A DNA stretch of 37,456 nucleotides from Hysterium pulicare CBS 123377 (lineage: Eukaryota > Ascomycota > Dothideomycetes > Hysteriales > Hysteriaceae). The stretch is taken from assembly GCA_000467715.1 (NCBI GenBank), contig AJFK01000438.1, positions 1 to 37,456 of the forward strand, written 5' to 3'. Under the pieces are notes generated by a model that saw only the letters and a program-made list of their open reading frames with translations, searched no databases and was not told the origin of the DNA. This document shows positions 9,251 through 19,308 of this stretch, in pieces. A program made the position numbers and the translations under genes. Position 1 is the stretch's first letter. Each line of letters opens with the position of its first letter.

Positions 9251-11025
9251 ATGGCTTCTGTCACTCCCAATCCCTCCCATCCCGGCCTCACCACAGATGC
9301 TAAAGACGACATTCTCGCAGCACCGCCCATTTCACCCAATGATGCCTCGGAAAAGGCGGTGACACAAATCGGCACTGCAGAACTGTCGCGAACGTCGCAG
9401 TCGCAGTCCCCAACACTGCTAGCGAGGACGAAACATCTGGCCCAAAATGCCATGTCGGTTTTGCTCAAGTTTGCCAAATTCATGGGGCCCGGTGCAATCA
9501 TCACCGTTGCCTATATCGATCCCGACAACTATCAGACCGCCGTCTCCTCGGGAGCTCAGTTCGAGTACAAGCTACTGTTCATGATATTGATGTCCAATCT
9601 CATTGCCATATATCTCCAGGCCAGTCGCTCCTCTGCGTTTGGCCTGAAGCTTATGCTGACGCCCTCTCCACAGGCTCTTTCCACAAAGTTGGGCACCGTC
9701 ACCGGCCTTAACCTGGCCGAGATGAATCGCAAATATCTCCCCCGCTGGGCCAATATCGCTCTGTGGCTGCTGGCCGAAGGAGCAATTATTTGCACGGATT
9801 GCGGACAGGTTTGTCAGAGGCGGCATTCCATCCAGCATTATTCTCACGCCTGCTAGGTCATTGGTACCGGCATCGCCATAAATTTACTCATCCCGAAGAT
9901 CCCATTGATTGCGGGCTGCGCATTGTCCGTTGTTGACACCCTGTTCATCCTCCTGTTCTATCGTCCAGACGGCAGACTCTTTATCCTGCGCGCCTTCGAG
10001 TATTTTATCGCCGCCATCGTCGTCGCTGTGTTCTTCCTTTTCAGCATTATGTTATCCAAGATAGATGCACCGCTCGGCCCTGTATTCCGCGGCTTCGTAC
10101 CCTCGAGAGATATTTTCGTGTCCCAAGGGTAAGAAAGAAATAATGCCAATCCCAGAAACCGTAAATACTGACTCCGGTATCCAGCTTGTTTGAAAGCTGT
10201 GCAATCCTCGGCGGCACGCTCATGCCACATAGTATCTACCTAGGCACCGGCCTCTCGCAAGCCCGTCTCCGCAGCTTTGACATCAAGGAGAACCTCTACC
10301 AGATGCCCCCGAGCGACGTCGATATCACGCTCCTCGAGAACAAATACCGCCCGTCGCTGCGGGCTATCCGCTCCTGTATGTCGTACACGCTCGCCGAGCT
10401 GATCATCACGCTCTTCATCATCGCCGTCTTCGTCAACTCAGCCATCCTAATCGTGTCCGCCGCGTCCCTCTCCGACGCGGCCGCCGACGCCGACTTATTC
10501 GGTATGTACGACCTATTCCGCTCGTCAATTTCCCAGGGCGCAGCGACCATTTTCGCCGTCGCGCTTCTCTTCTCCGGCACCACCGCTGGCATTGTCGCGA
10601 CTATGGCTGGGCAGATGGTCATGGAGGGGGCTATGCAGTGGCATATTCATCCTTTCTTCCGCCGTCTGCTGACTCGGTTAATCGCCATCATCCCTGGTAT
10701 GGTTATTGCAGCTGCGAAGGGCCGCAACGGCCTGGCTGCCGCACTGAACGGATGCAACGTTGTGTTGAGCGTTTCGCTGATCTTCCTAACCGCGCCGTTG
10801 GTCTGGTATACGTCGCGAAAGAAGTATATGACGGTGGTGCCGTCCGAGGCAGAGCTGTCGACTACCGAGAATGAAGACCCCGAGACCCCGAACTCCGAGA
10901 GTCAGGCAGTCGATATGGCGAATAATTGGGCTTCAACTATTGTTGCGGGACTGCTTTGGGTGCTGATTGCCGTGCTGAACGTCGTTACCCTCGTGCTTTT
11001 AGGGCTGGGGCTTGGAGATGACTAG
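9251..11025 (+). CDS. Nramp family divalent metal transporter
   Basis: Four exons, 9251-9619, 9674-9808, 9857-10128 and 10185-11025, encode 538 aa. The first helix carries FMGPGAIITVAYIDPDN (DPDN at 90-93, where bacterial and animal members have DPGN), and helix 6 carries GGTLMPHSIYLG (MPHS at 272-275), the two metal-binding segments of Nramp proteins. A polar N-terminus of about 65 residues precedes about eleven hydrophobic helices. The family imports Mn2+, Fe2+ or similar ions with protons; fungal relatives are the Smf proteins, and whether this one acts at the plasma membrane, Golgi or vacuole cannot be told. The first intron (9620-9673) has a GC rather than GT donor. It is 54 nt long and lacks a stop, so an automatic prediction may retain it as 18 extra residues. 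Confidence 0.92.
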
Positions 11026-11599
11026 CTTGCTGGTAGTGCCCTTATACGTAGTGTTATGCCGTCACGAAACGAAATCTCGCTTCAACAAGAGAGTAAATAT
11101 GGAATTGTTGACTGAGACTGAAGAAGAGTTTTCGTCTGCTCTGCTACTCCGTTTGGTTAAGATAGATATTGGAAGAAAAGTAAATACTTAGATATAGATA
11201 GGGAAAGTTAGAGGTAGTTCAATGTCAACAAGTTTGCATGACTTTGGTTTCTCCGTCTTCCGCGCTTTAGCCACAGAGGATATACCGCGTTCTTTACAAT
11301 CGAGTCGGAGGTCTTTGGTAAGCATCAGTGTCCAAAATCACATGGGGATCAGTACTTAGACTGATGAGCATCACTATACGCTCGATCACGACTTTGGTAC
11401 AAAAGTCTTGACTGCCAGCATTAATCTCGCAGTTCATAGGAAATAATGTGAGAGCTCTGTGTTGTTGAGCAAGACAAGCGACACCCCCACCTACAGCGCC
11501 AAGTGCCGGGAATCAAGCTTAATAAATTAGCCTCAGAGGCCAACAGCGGCTTGACTCGACCCAGTCCCCTAGCACCGTCCACAGGTCCCATCGTAAACC
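11026..11599. other. intergenic, no gene seen
   Basis: Nramp 3' region followed by the promoter of the transcription-factor gene, both on the plus strand. The sequence is AT-leaning with short tatagata-like stretches. No coding frame or repeat family was recognised. Confidence 0.45.
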
Positions 11600-14303
11600 A
11601 TGGCCAACCCCCAACGAACACTCGAGGAGTCCTATCTTCTGCCTGACTATTATGGCCAGCAATATCACCCCCAGTCACTCGCCGAAGACCGCCTCCGTGC
11701 ACGTCACGAACTCCTTCCTAGCGCTGACGACCTGCCCGAGAACCCGCAGCCTGGACTGCTGAATGCCCCTCCCAACCCTGATATTGCTTTCGGCAACACC
11801 TCGCTGGATGCCGTTGAAGGGGGCCATAGAGTTGGACAGTATGGGCATCATCTGTCCCTTCTTGCTGAGCCCAACGAGACGACAACTTATCCTTGGAGCA
11901 ACTCTCTGCAATTCATTCCAGAGAGTCCCAATAGCGGTGTTGCATACTACCTGCCCGACTACCCACAGAATGCGCTCCCCAATGTACAATGGGTCCCGTC
12001 AAACTTTGATGTTGTCTACAGCAACGTTCTGATGGGAGGCTTTGAAGGAGAACATGGAGCTGGAGACTATCAGCACGGCCTACACGAGACGACAGCTTAC
12101 CCGAACGCTGAGCTGTTTCCAGCCGGTGATACTCTCCATTACAACCAAGAAAGTACTTCCGGCAGTCTTGCAATACCAGTAAATTCATCTCTCTTCTCGC
12201 TTGTATCTCGATATTGATCATGCCTAAGGGAATTACCAATGCGTCCGAGAGCATCCAAGGCGATTTCGCTACCATTGCGCATTCGTCTATTCCCCTCGAT
12301 TATCTGCCCCCTCACGTCTGGAATATATACGAACTGCCTCTGAACAATACAGAAGCAGGAGAACCGCAGGATCTTGGCATTTTCGATCAGGATATTCCTT
12401 ATGGATCGGCTGGCCTGCTCATGAATCAAATTGAGAGCCAGAACAGTTCTCCGTGGACTTGGGTTAATAAATCCAGCAGCTCCAGTACCCCGGTCTCCGG
12501 AAGAACCCCAGAATCTGAAGGTAACCATGTTCACGTGGACGTCCCTAATGGCCCCCGAATCCCTCCAAACAAGCCAATCAAAATGGAAACTTCTGGAATG
12601 AGTACAGCAGAAGTATGCCGTCTTATCAAACCGGAGACGACTGCACCTCAACGTTGTTCCCAGCCGATGCGTAAGAAAACAACCACTGGCCGCGAGCCCA
12701 AGCCGCAGCTCCCAAACGGGGCCAAATCATTAGGGAGAAAGGGACCACTATCTCCCGAGACAAGGAGGCAAGCCCATGAAACACGGCAAATGGGTTCGTG
12801 TTTTCGATGTTTCTACTATAAAAGCAAGGTAAGTTTTTTTGCTTGATATCGCCGAACAAGACTAATACGCTGGTGCAGTGCGCGCGGTCTGATGACAACC
12901 CCTCCTGTCAGATGTGCTGGAAGATCGACAATGGACTAAGTGGTCCGAGGGTATGGCTCGCAGGGTGTTTCAATCGAGGTCTGATCAAGGAAATCGCAGT
13001 GGTACGCCATAGTAAGTCACACACTTCTCATAAATTGAGACTCAATCGACTAACCTCATCAGGCAATGGCCGTTTCAACCAGCCTCCAGGGAAGATTGGT
13101 TTTCTGAAATATGTTTGGAAGGGAATGCAAGCACCCTTTATTAAGATACTCGTTCAATGGAAACTGCCAGGCTCTGGTTCAACCTCTTGTGCTGAGCCTG
13201 TCTTGACCCATTGTCGAGAATACGTTTCCGGAAAGATTTCAAACCGCCTTGACACTACAATTTATCACTTTCAAGTAAATGGAATTGCGATGAAGAACAG
13301 TATCCGTCCGTTAGCTATTTTCGATACCGATGGCTTTAAGGAAGATGTCAAACGACTGCTCCACGCTAGCCAGCCAACAGTTGAAGAATGGATCAATAAC
13401 CATTGGAGTCCTGAGTCGTTACCTCGTCCTGTAGATCCGTTTCATAGGATACAGAGCCAACTTTACCATCGAACGTACCGTGAAGCCTTTCGATATCGTA
13501 ATCAGCACAAGAGTACGCTGCTGGACCTGGCTCTTCAGATTCAGTGTTATTCTATCATGTCCCAAGGTTACGGTTCTGTTGTGAATACAAACAAGAGATC
13601 ATGCGGATTGAAAGAGTTCGACTACTCACAAAACGGGCACTCTGATTACGAAGCGTACGACCGCGGTTTAGACTGCGCGATTCCTCAAGCCATGGGTCAT
13701 CAGTTTGACGTTGGGATTCTGGATTATATTAGTGAAAAGCGGAAAAATTTCCTGACGCAACTTCACAAATCTATGCATTCGAAAGCGAATAAAGAATACG
13801 AACTGTTCTTAACCTTCTTTGTCTGTATGGCGAACCTGGAATACATCCATGAATCTGCAGCACGCTATATCAATTCCAAGAGGCACACGGTAAAGTTTCC
13901 CGCAGCAGGCTCCGAACCATGTTCATATGAAGCTCTAATAGATGTACAGCCATTAGAATGCCAAGTAAGGTCTATAGTCCAAGCACAGCTCGACGAATGG
14001 GAAAATGCAGCCGATCTGCTCCTTAGATACTTCCGCATCATCACCCTTAAATTCCAGCCATTTCGGGTCGCCCGAGAGAACATTGACGGGGTTCCTAAGG
14101 CAAAAGGAATTGACCAGGGTGCCGAACGATATATCCTTGATGTTGTCGGCCTGCTGGATGAGCTAGGTATGTATCCCAGTCTTTTTGATAATCTGCATTT
14201 GGGATGGCTTTGTCTGACTCCGGAACTTGTAGATAATATGCCCAACAATCATCGCAAACTTCAGGAATCTTGGCCTCACCAACTATTCTTATATTGCTGT
14301 TGA
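11600..14303 (+). CDS. putative zinc-cluster fungal transcription factor
   Basis: Exons 11600-12178, 12229-12828, 12879-13011 and 13063-14166 plus 14233-14303 give 828 aa. If the last 66-nt intron is not removed, the product is 850 aa. The first 350 residues are acidic and polar, rich in Tyr, Asn, Pro and Ser, as in activation regions. A basic stretch (GRKGPLSPETRRQ) then leads into a cysteine cluster: Cys384-x2-Cys387-x6-Cys394-x8-Cys403-x2-Cys406-x16-Cys423. This resembles Zn2Cys6 domains except for the long last spacing. It recalls a group of fungal regulators whose cluster is followed by an aromatic-rich segment, and here WLAGCFNRG follows. The remaining ~400 residues are helical without a named domain. 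It is the nearest regulator-like gene to the polyketide cluster, about 1.4 kb from the dioxygenase gene, so a regulatory link is possible but unproven. Confidence 0.72.
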
Positions 14304-15672
14304 ACGTCTACTTACCACGGCTTCTGTACAACACCTTTCCAGTCTACAACTATCACAAACTATCGCATCAATCTCATAGCTTTGACACGTGGCTGAAGCC
14401 ATCACATGTTGGTTCAAAGCACGAAGCCAATCGCTGCGACTACACCTCCGCCAATGATGGAGTCTCACCAAACTGACGTTCTCTCGATACGCAATGCTAT
14501 CGGCCCACGACCCTTGCAACATCCGATTCTTGGGGTACTCGATTCTGCTGACACTTCGGGCATTAATGGGGTTTTAACGACACTCGGTTTGCATTAACGT
14601 CTCCGGCACATGTCACAAACCCGAACGAAACCTGAATCGGCGTTTACACATGCCCTCGGCAATAGCCACCTTTGAAACATCTCCGACCAGCATCGACAGA
14701 TAGCCCTAGCATCATCGGGGTTCTGATGACTCCGGGTACGAAAGAACCTCTGTAGTGTACGGCACGGCTCCGGCGCAGGGTACAAAACCAATCACAATGC
14801 TGAATCGTCATGTCTTAATGCCCCACCTTCGGACCGACCATCAGGACGCGCATTGAGAGCTCCTACTCCGCCTGCGTCAGTCAATCTATGCTGAGCACAC
14901 CAAGCAGCGGTGAGCGTATTGATCCACGATGAGCACATCAAGAGCAGTGGTCACATCATGACGGAAGAACGGCCTAGCAAAGAGGGTCCCTCTTCCCTCC
15001 ATCTCTATTCTAGCGTTCTTAAAGGCACCGTATATGAACTGTATGTCACTCGTGAATGATAAACATGTTCTCATGAATTACCAAACTGAGACCTTGGTAC
15101 TTCGCGTCTATCGGCTGAGTGATGACGATTGTCTAGCCCATTCCCATCGCTTGTCTTGGTCGTGGTGTTGGGCTGAGTCAATGGACCATAATCACCGCCA
15201 TATCTAATGAGCAAAGTCACTTAGCATCCATCTGTCACATCACATTGCGCATGTGGTGAGGAAGAGTTTGGCGGACTTGATTCGCATTTGTAAGAACTAC
15301 CTGAGAAGATATACTGCCGCCATCGGATAATGTGTCGCAGAACCATTCCTCCTGGAAAAGATTCCACAAAATTGAAACAAAGCATTGACGAGCCTCAACG
15401 AGAGTGGAGAATGGCCGTCAGAAAACAAGAGAAGGCAGTAGAACATCGCAAACCTCCCGAAAGAAGCATCAGAGATCCACGGACGAAAGTATCAAACAGC
15501 CTCCAGTGAATGTAAAAGAACCCAGCAGATTCACAAGTTCAGACAGCCGCCCCCGTAACGAAACACCCACCGGAAAATATTGATCAATTATCCGCTCTGC
15601 GTGATACCACACGATGTCCGATGATGCGTAAGAAATGCCATGCGGACGAGAAGTGGCGTGGTGTGGAAACGA
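14304..15672. other. intergenic, possible left border of the cluster
   Basis: About 1.4 kb between the convergent transcription-factor and dioxygenase genes. No convincing frame or splice chain exists on either strand. Two 29-nt segments at 14560-14588 and 14709-14737 resemble each other imperfectly, mostly with C/T and A/G differences. Nothing else was identified. Confidence 0.45.
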
Positions 15673-17043
15673 TTAACCATGGCTTTCCATACCGCTGATC
15701 TTGCGCCATGGGTCAGTGTCGAGGACCGGCAGGTTTTGCTGCCTGCCTTTCTTGAAAGCATTGTCGAACTGGCGTCGGTACTCACTGGGCTTCTCCCAGG
15801 CGTTGGCGGGGTCTCGAAGGAACATGCGCAAGAGATGGCGATTGCTGCGGCGATTGCCATCAGCTACACCGTAAGCCGAACGAGCGTGCATGATGCTCAA
15901 ATTGTGGACAAATTGAATGTCACCATTGCGACGATCGAGTTTCGTGCAGAAGCGGCGTGCGACATCCTCGACGACTTGGAGCGCGTAGGCTTGCTCCTTC
16001 GAAATGGATGGCATCGTGTTCGATCGTGGGATTTTCGGGCTTCCGAGCAATGGGGCCTTGACAAGCTGGATGATGGGTTTGCCATCCGAAAAGAACATGG
16101 CTGGGCCGTATTCGAGATACGGAAGCTTTTCATTTCTGGATCGCAAGGGTCAGTATGAGCTTGTTCGACAGCAAGGTACTCTTACGGATTCTTTAGCTCG
16201 AATGGCCAATTCGGCGTAGCCAACGTCTCCAACACTGCTGGTGCAGTCTCCAGAAGCTCATTGTACACCTTCGAGAAACTGGCCAACAGCTGTTCACCAC
16301 CTGCTTCGGCACCACCATCATTCCTGACATGCAATGCAAGAACGTCGCCCGAAAAGCGATCGGAATGGAAGTCCTAGGAAGTCAGCCAGTGCGTTGAAAC
16401 GGATGGCCCGGAAAGAGTTCAATCCACTTACCAACGCAGAGGGCAACTTCGATCCTGCGAGACCCACATCCTTGGCCCACTCCGGAACGGTGTCATGGGT
16501 AGCATCGCGGACGTGACCTGAAGGTGTCAGCAATGATCAAGTGTTAGGGTAGTTGGGGCTGCTGACTCAGCGTCTGATTGGCGTAGGCATCCGTGGCCCG
16601 CTCGGGACAGACATGAGAACAGATTCCGACAAAGGCGATGAGACCCTCCTCATCATTGAAACAGGCGGCACCCAAGCCACGGAGGACGGCGACGCCACGA
16701 CCGAAATGGATCTTATCACTAAGCGCAGCCAGCTTGTTAGCAAATTTGCGTGGCAGGGGAAAGTTGCGCTTGTTGATCTTGCTTCGAGGCACGTTCCGGA
16801 CTGGCATTCGTCAGCTTTTGATTCCGGGCAGAGTACTGCGAAATGGAACTCACGCTTGAAGTGGAGGACAGCGGCCCTCACCATGTCAACCTCGTCCGCC
16901 TCGAGCGGAATGACATATTCCTTGGGGCTAAGCTCGTCGCCCTGCCACACCATCTGACCCGTGACGGCTCTTGCTAGAGCTGGCGGAGATTCGAAATGCA
17001 AGCTTTCGATCGAGGACTTCTCACTAAGAGTAGACATGGGCAT
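15673..17043 (-). CDS. TauD/TfdA-family 2-oxoglutarate/Fe(II) dioxygenase
   Basis: Five exons, 17043-16854, 16800-16567, 16517-16432, 16373-16186 and 16135-15673, join in frame to 386 aa. The iron-binding HxD lies in DFHSDRFSGD (His173, Asp175), and the distal histidine in SIMHARSAY (His316) is followed by arginines at 328-329, fitting the family's HxD...H-x(10-13)-R pattern. RNFPLP and HFGRGVAVLRGL upstream are also typical of fungal TauD proteins. The second intron uses a weak donor (gtcagc). Such enzymes hydroxylate, desaturate or cleave C-H or C-S substrates with O2 and 2-oxoglutarate. The gene is transcribed in the same direction as the PKS, separated by 2.3 kb without a gene, so a role as tailoring enzyme is plausible; a general sulfonate dioxygenase is the alternative. 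Confidence 0.85.
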
Positions 17044-19269
17044 GGCTACGGTCGTATCGATTGAAGTATGGGAAGAGCAAACGGAGGGAAGCTGTACCGT
17101 CGAAGGTCGAAACGATGCCGTATTTCTGGAGCACTGCAAGATTACGGGGATAGGCCGGAATTCCGAGGAGGAGGAAGAGTAGATTTAGAGCTTGAAGATA
17201 TATGAAGGCGAGAAGCTTCCTCAGGCCGATTATACAGCGGTACTTATATTCACGCGTCGATTCTGCAGCAGAATGAACATCGCCTTTGGAACTGGATTAG
17301 TCGACACGACGCCTCACAACTACGCATCCAACGTTCCCAACTACTGAATCCTTTCTCTGCGCCGCCTCGTTCTTGCGGTGACTAGTCATCACCTGATTTC
17401 ACTCCGATGCGGGCTGCCCGGTTCTAGAAGTATCATTCATGTGGCGGTTGCGAGTTGGTCATCGACACGCCATAAGCCTTTCTGCACCCGCCCCCACCAT
17501 GGCTCCGAGGCTCCTTGCATTTTCTTTGTCAGGGTCGTCATCGGTGGTTCGATACCGCGCCGCAATGAAGATTGCCACTGGCTCTTGGGCTGTCTTATGA
17601 CTGGGGCCATGTTGGGAACGAGATGACCCGTGGATCGACTACCAACTTCCTGTTGGATGCAGCACTGAGATGGACTCTTCCGGACCCAACTGCTACATGT
17701 CAGGATGCTCAGAGGCAACCGGTGCGAACAACATGGGAGAGCCAGTGAGCTGGAGTATCATTGACCATCTTTTGCTCCGCCCAGAACCCAGACCACACCT
17801 GGCGCACCGAGATACGCGCGGCAGGAGCAACAACGGATCGACAGCTACTGTCGAATTTTGCTTCACGCTTGATTCCTGCGGGGACTTTCGATCGGTCGGG
17901 CTCCTTTGCCGTGCCGTAATTTCCGCATGTCTCTCGGTTCCTCCGATCCTCTTTGATGCTCGCCGTCATTCCTTCAATGAGGCGGTTTGCGTATCACATC
18001 GCCATTGTATCCGCATTCGCATCATCTTTTTTTTTTTTTTGACGCGGCACAGCGCTACATCCTATCAGCCGCTTCTTCACTCGCCGGCAGATACCGACTT
18101 TCTAGACATTTACCGCGCTTTGCACAGAACTTACAAGGTGTAGGAACATGGGACTATCCTGCGGAGGGATTGATCGCGCCTCAAATGCGCCTTACTTTTG
18201 CTGCGGTGTGCGTGTTACTGGTGCGAACGCAGCGTAATTGGTAGTCAGCTTCCATTTCGGTCTTGTTTAGCGAGCGGGTATACCCAAAACTCTCTTCTCG
18301 GCGGCAACTATTCCTATTCTTGGGTTACGGGATAATTCGATTCGCTTTTCCTCGAATGAGTGGTCCTCATTCATCCAGTTGTCTTGTCGGTGTGCCGAGA
18401 ACTACGCCGCACGGCAGTGCAACTAACCTTAGACGTTCACCCGCCTTTTGAGGAGTCCAACATTCTTGATGTTCCCGAAACTCGGAATGCTCTCCATCCA
18501 TAGAACTGCGATTATACCAGTATATTTATATTCCATAACGAGACTTCTACTCCCTATGCATACACCGCTGTGCCCTCTCTCCTGATATTGGACAAGCAGC
18601 CGCTGCATGCCGCCGACTTTAGCGACTGAGTTCCTCCGTCTTATCATCCGACTTTCGGGATGCCGACATCTGTGCCGACTTAAGCGTTAACTGAGCGAAC
18701 TTGGGGAGACAACAAAAACGACTGGTGCTCAATGCACGAGACTCGTAACGTTCTTCTCAGATCCTTCCATCCCCTGTTGAAACCATCCTGAAAGGGGGCC
18801 AATGCGGTTTTCGCAATCTAAGTATGGGAGTACTTGCATATAGAACTCACCAACAGCATCTTTTCTCCCGGTCTGGTTCCAGTATACATCTTCTTGCAAA
18901 TCTAGTCCATCATGCTCCGCTCTACGTTTGGAAGAAGATTAGCGTTACGCGCAAGCTCGGAGAGGGTGTGTACCGTGTTGACGTGTCCCTAATCCTCTCC
19001 ATCTTCAAAACATCCTTGACAGCTTTGAAGCAATCGACTTTCTCCATAGCCGCGACGTTGTTGGCTGCTTCCTTCTACAAGGGACAGTCTCGCTCCTTTT
19101 GCTCGCGTTTGGAGCAGCTGCCGATCAAGAATAGGCGATTCCGCTTATCTTGTTCCTCTTTGGTTAGTGGACTTATCGTAGTAGGTTGAGGTTTTGCTAA
19201 GTCGTCTTTTCGTCTTTAGTCAACTGTAGCTGTAGCTTTTGTGTCTGTCTTACTGGCAGTCGAACTAGC
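17044..19269. other. 2.2-kb gene-free stretch between dioxygenase and PKS
   Basis: No gene could be built on either strand. The longest frames (plus 17670-18143, 157 codons; plus 18824-19189, 121 codons) show no domain, and their composition is biased by T- and Cys/Ser-rich reading. A run of 14 T occurs at 18027-18040. The interval must contain the dioxygenase promoter and the PKS 3' region, but it is long for that and might hold a decayed gene. Confidence 0.45.
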
Positions 19270-19275
19270 TTTATT
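19270..19275 (-). terminator. candidate polyadenylation signal of the PKS
   Basis: The minus strand reads AATAAA about 34 nt after the PKS stop codon, a reasonable distance for a 3' end signal. Confidence 0.4.
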
Positions 19276-19308
19276 AGATCGCTATTCTACCTCTCGCGCT
19301 ACCCTCAT

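Noticed and set aside
17670-18143. 157-codon plus-strand frame in the PKS-dioxygenase gap
   Set aside because: No recognisable domain, erratic composition, runs through a T14 tract (Phe run), and no promoter or splice context supports it.
19075-19171. short charged minus-strand frame just after the PKS (KRNR...SKREQKE), vaguely like a bZIP basic region
   Set aside because: Only about 30 codons before a stop, spacing of Asn and Arg does not fit the bZIP N-x7-R rule, and no leucine zipper follows.
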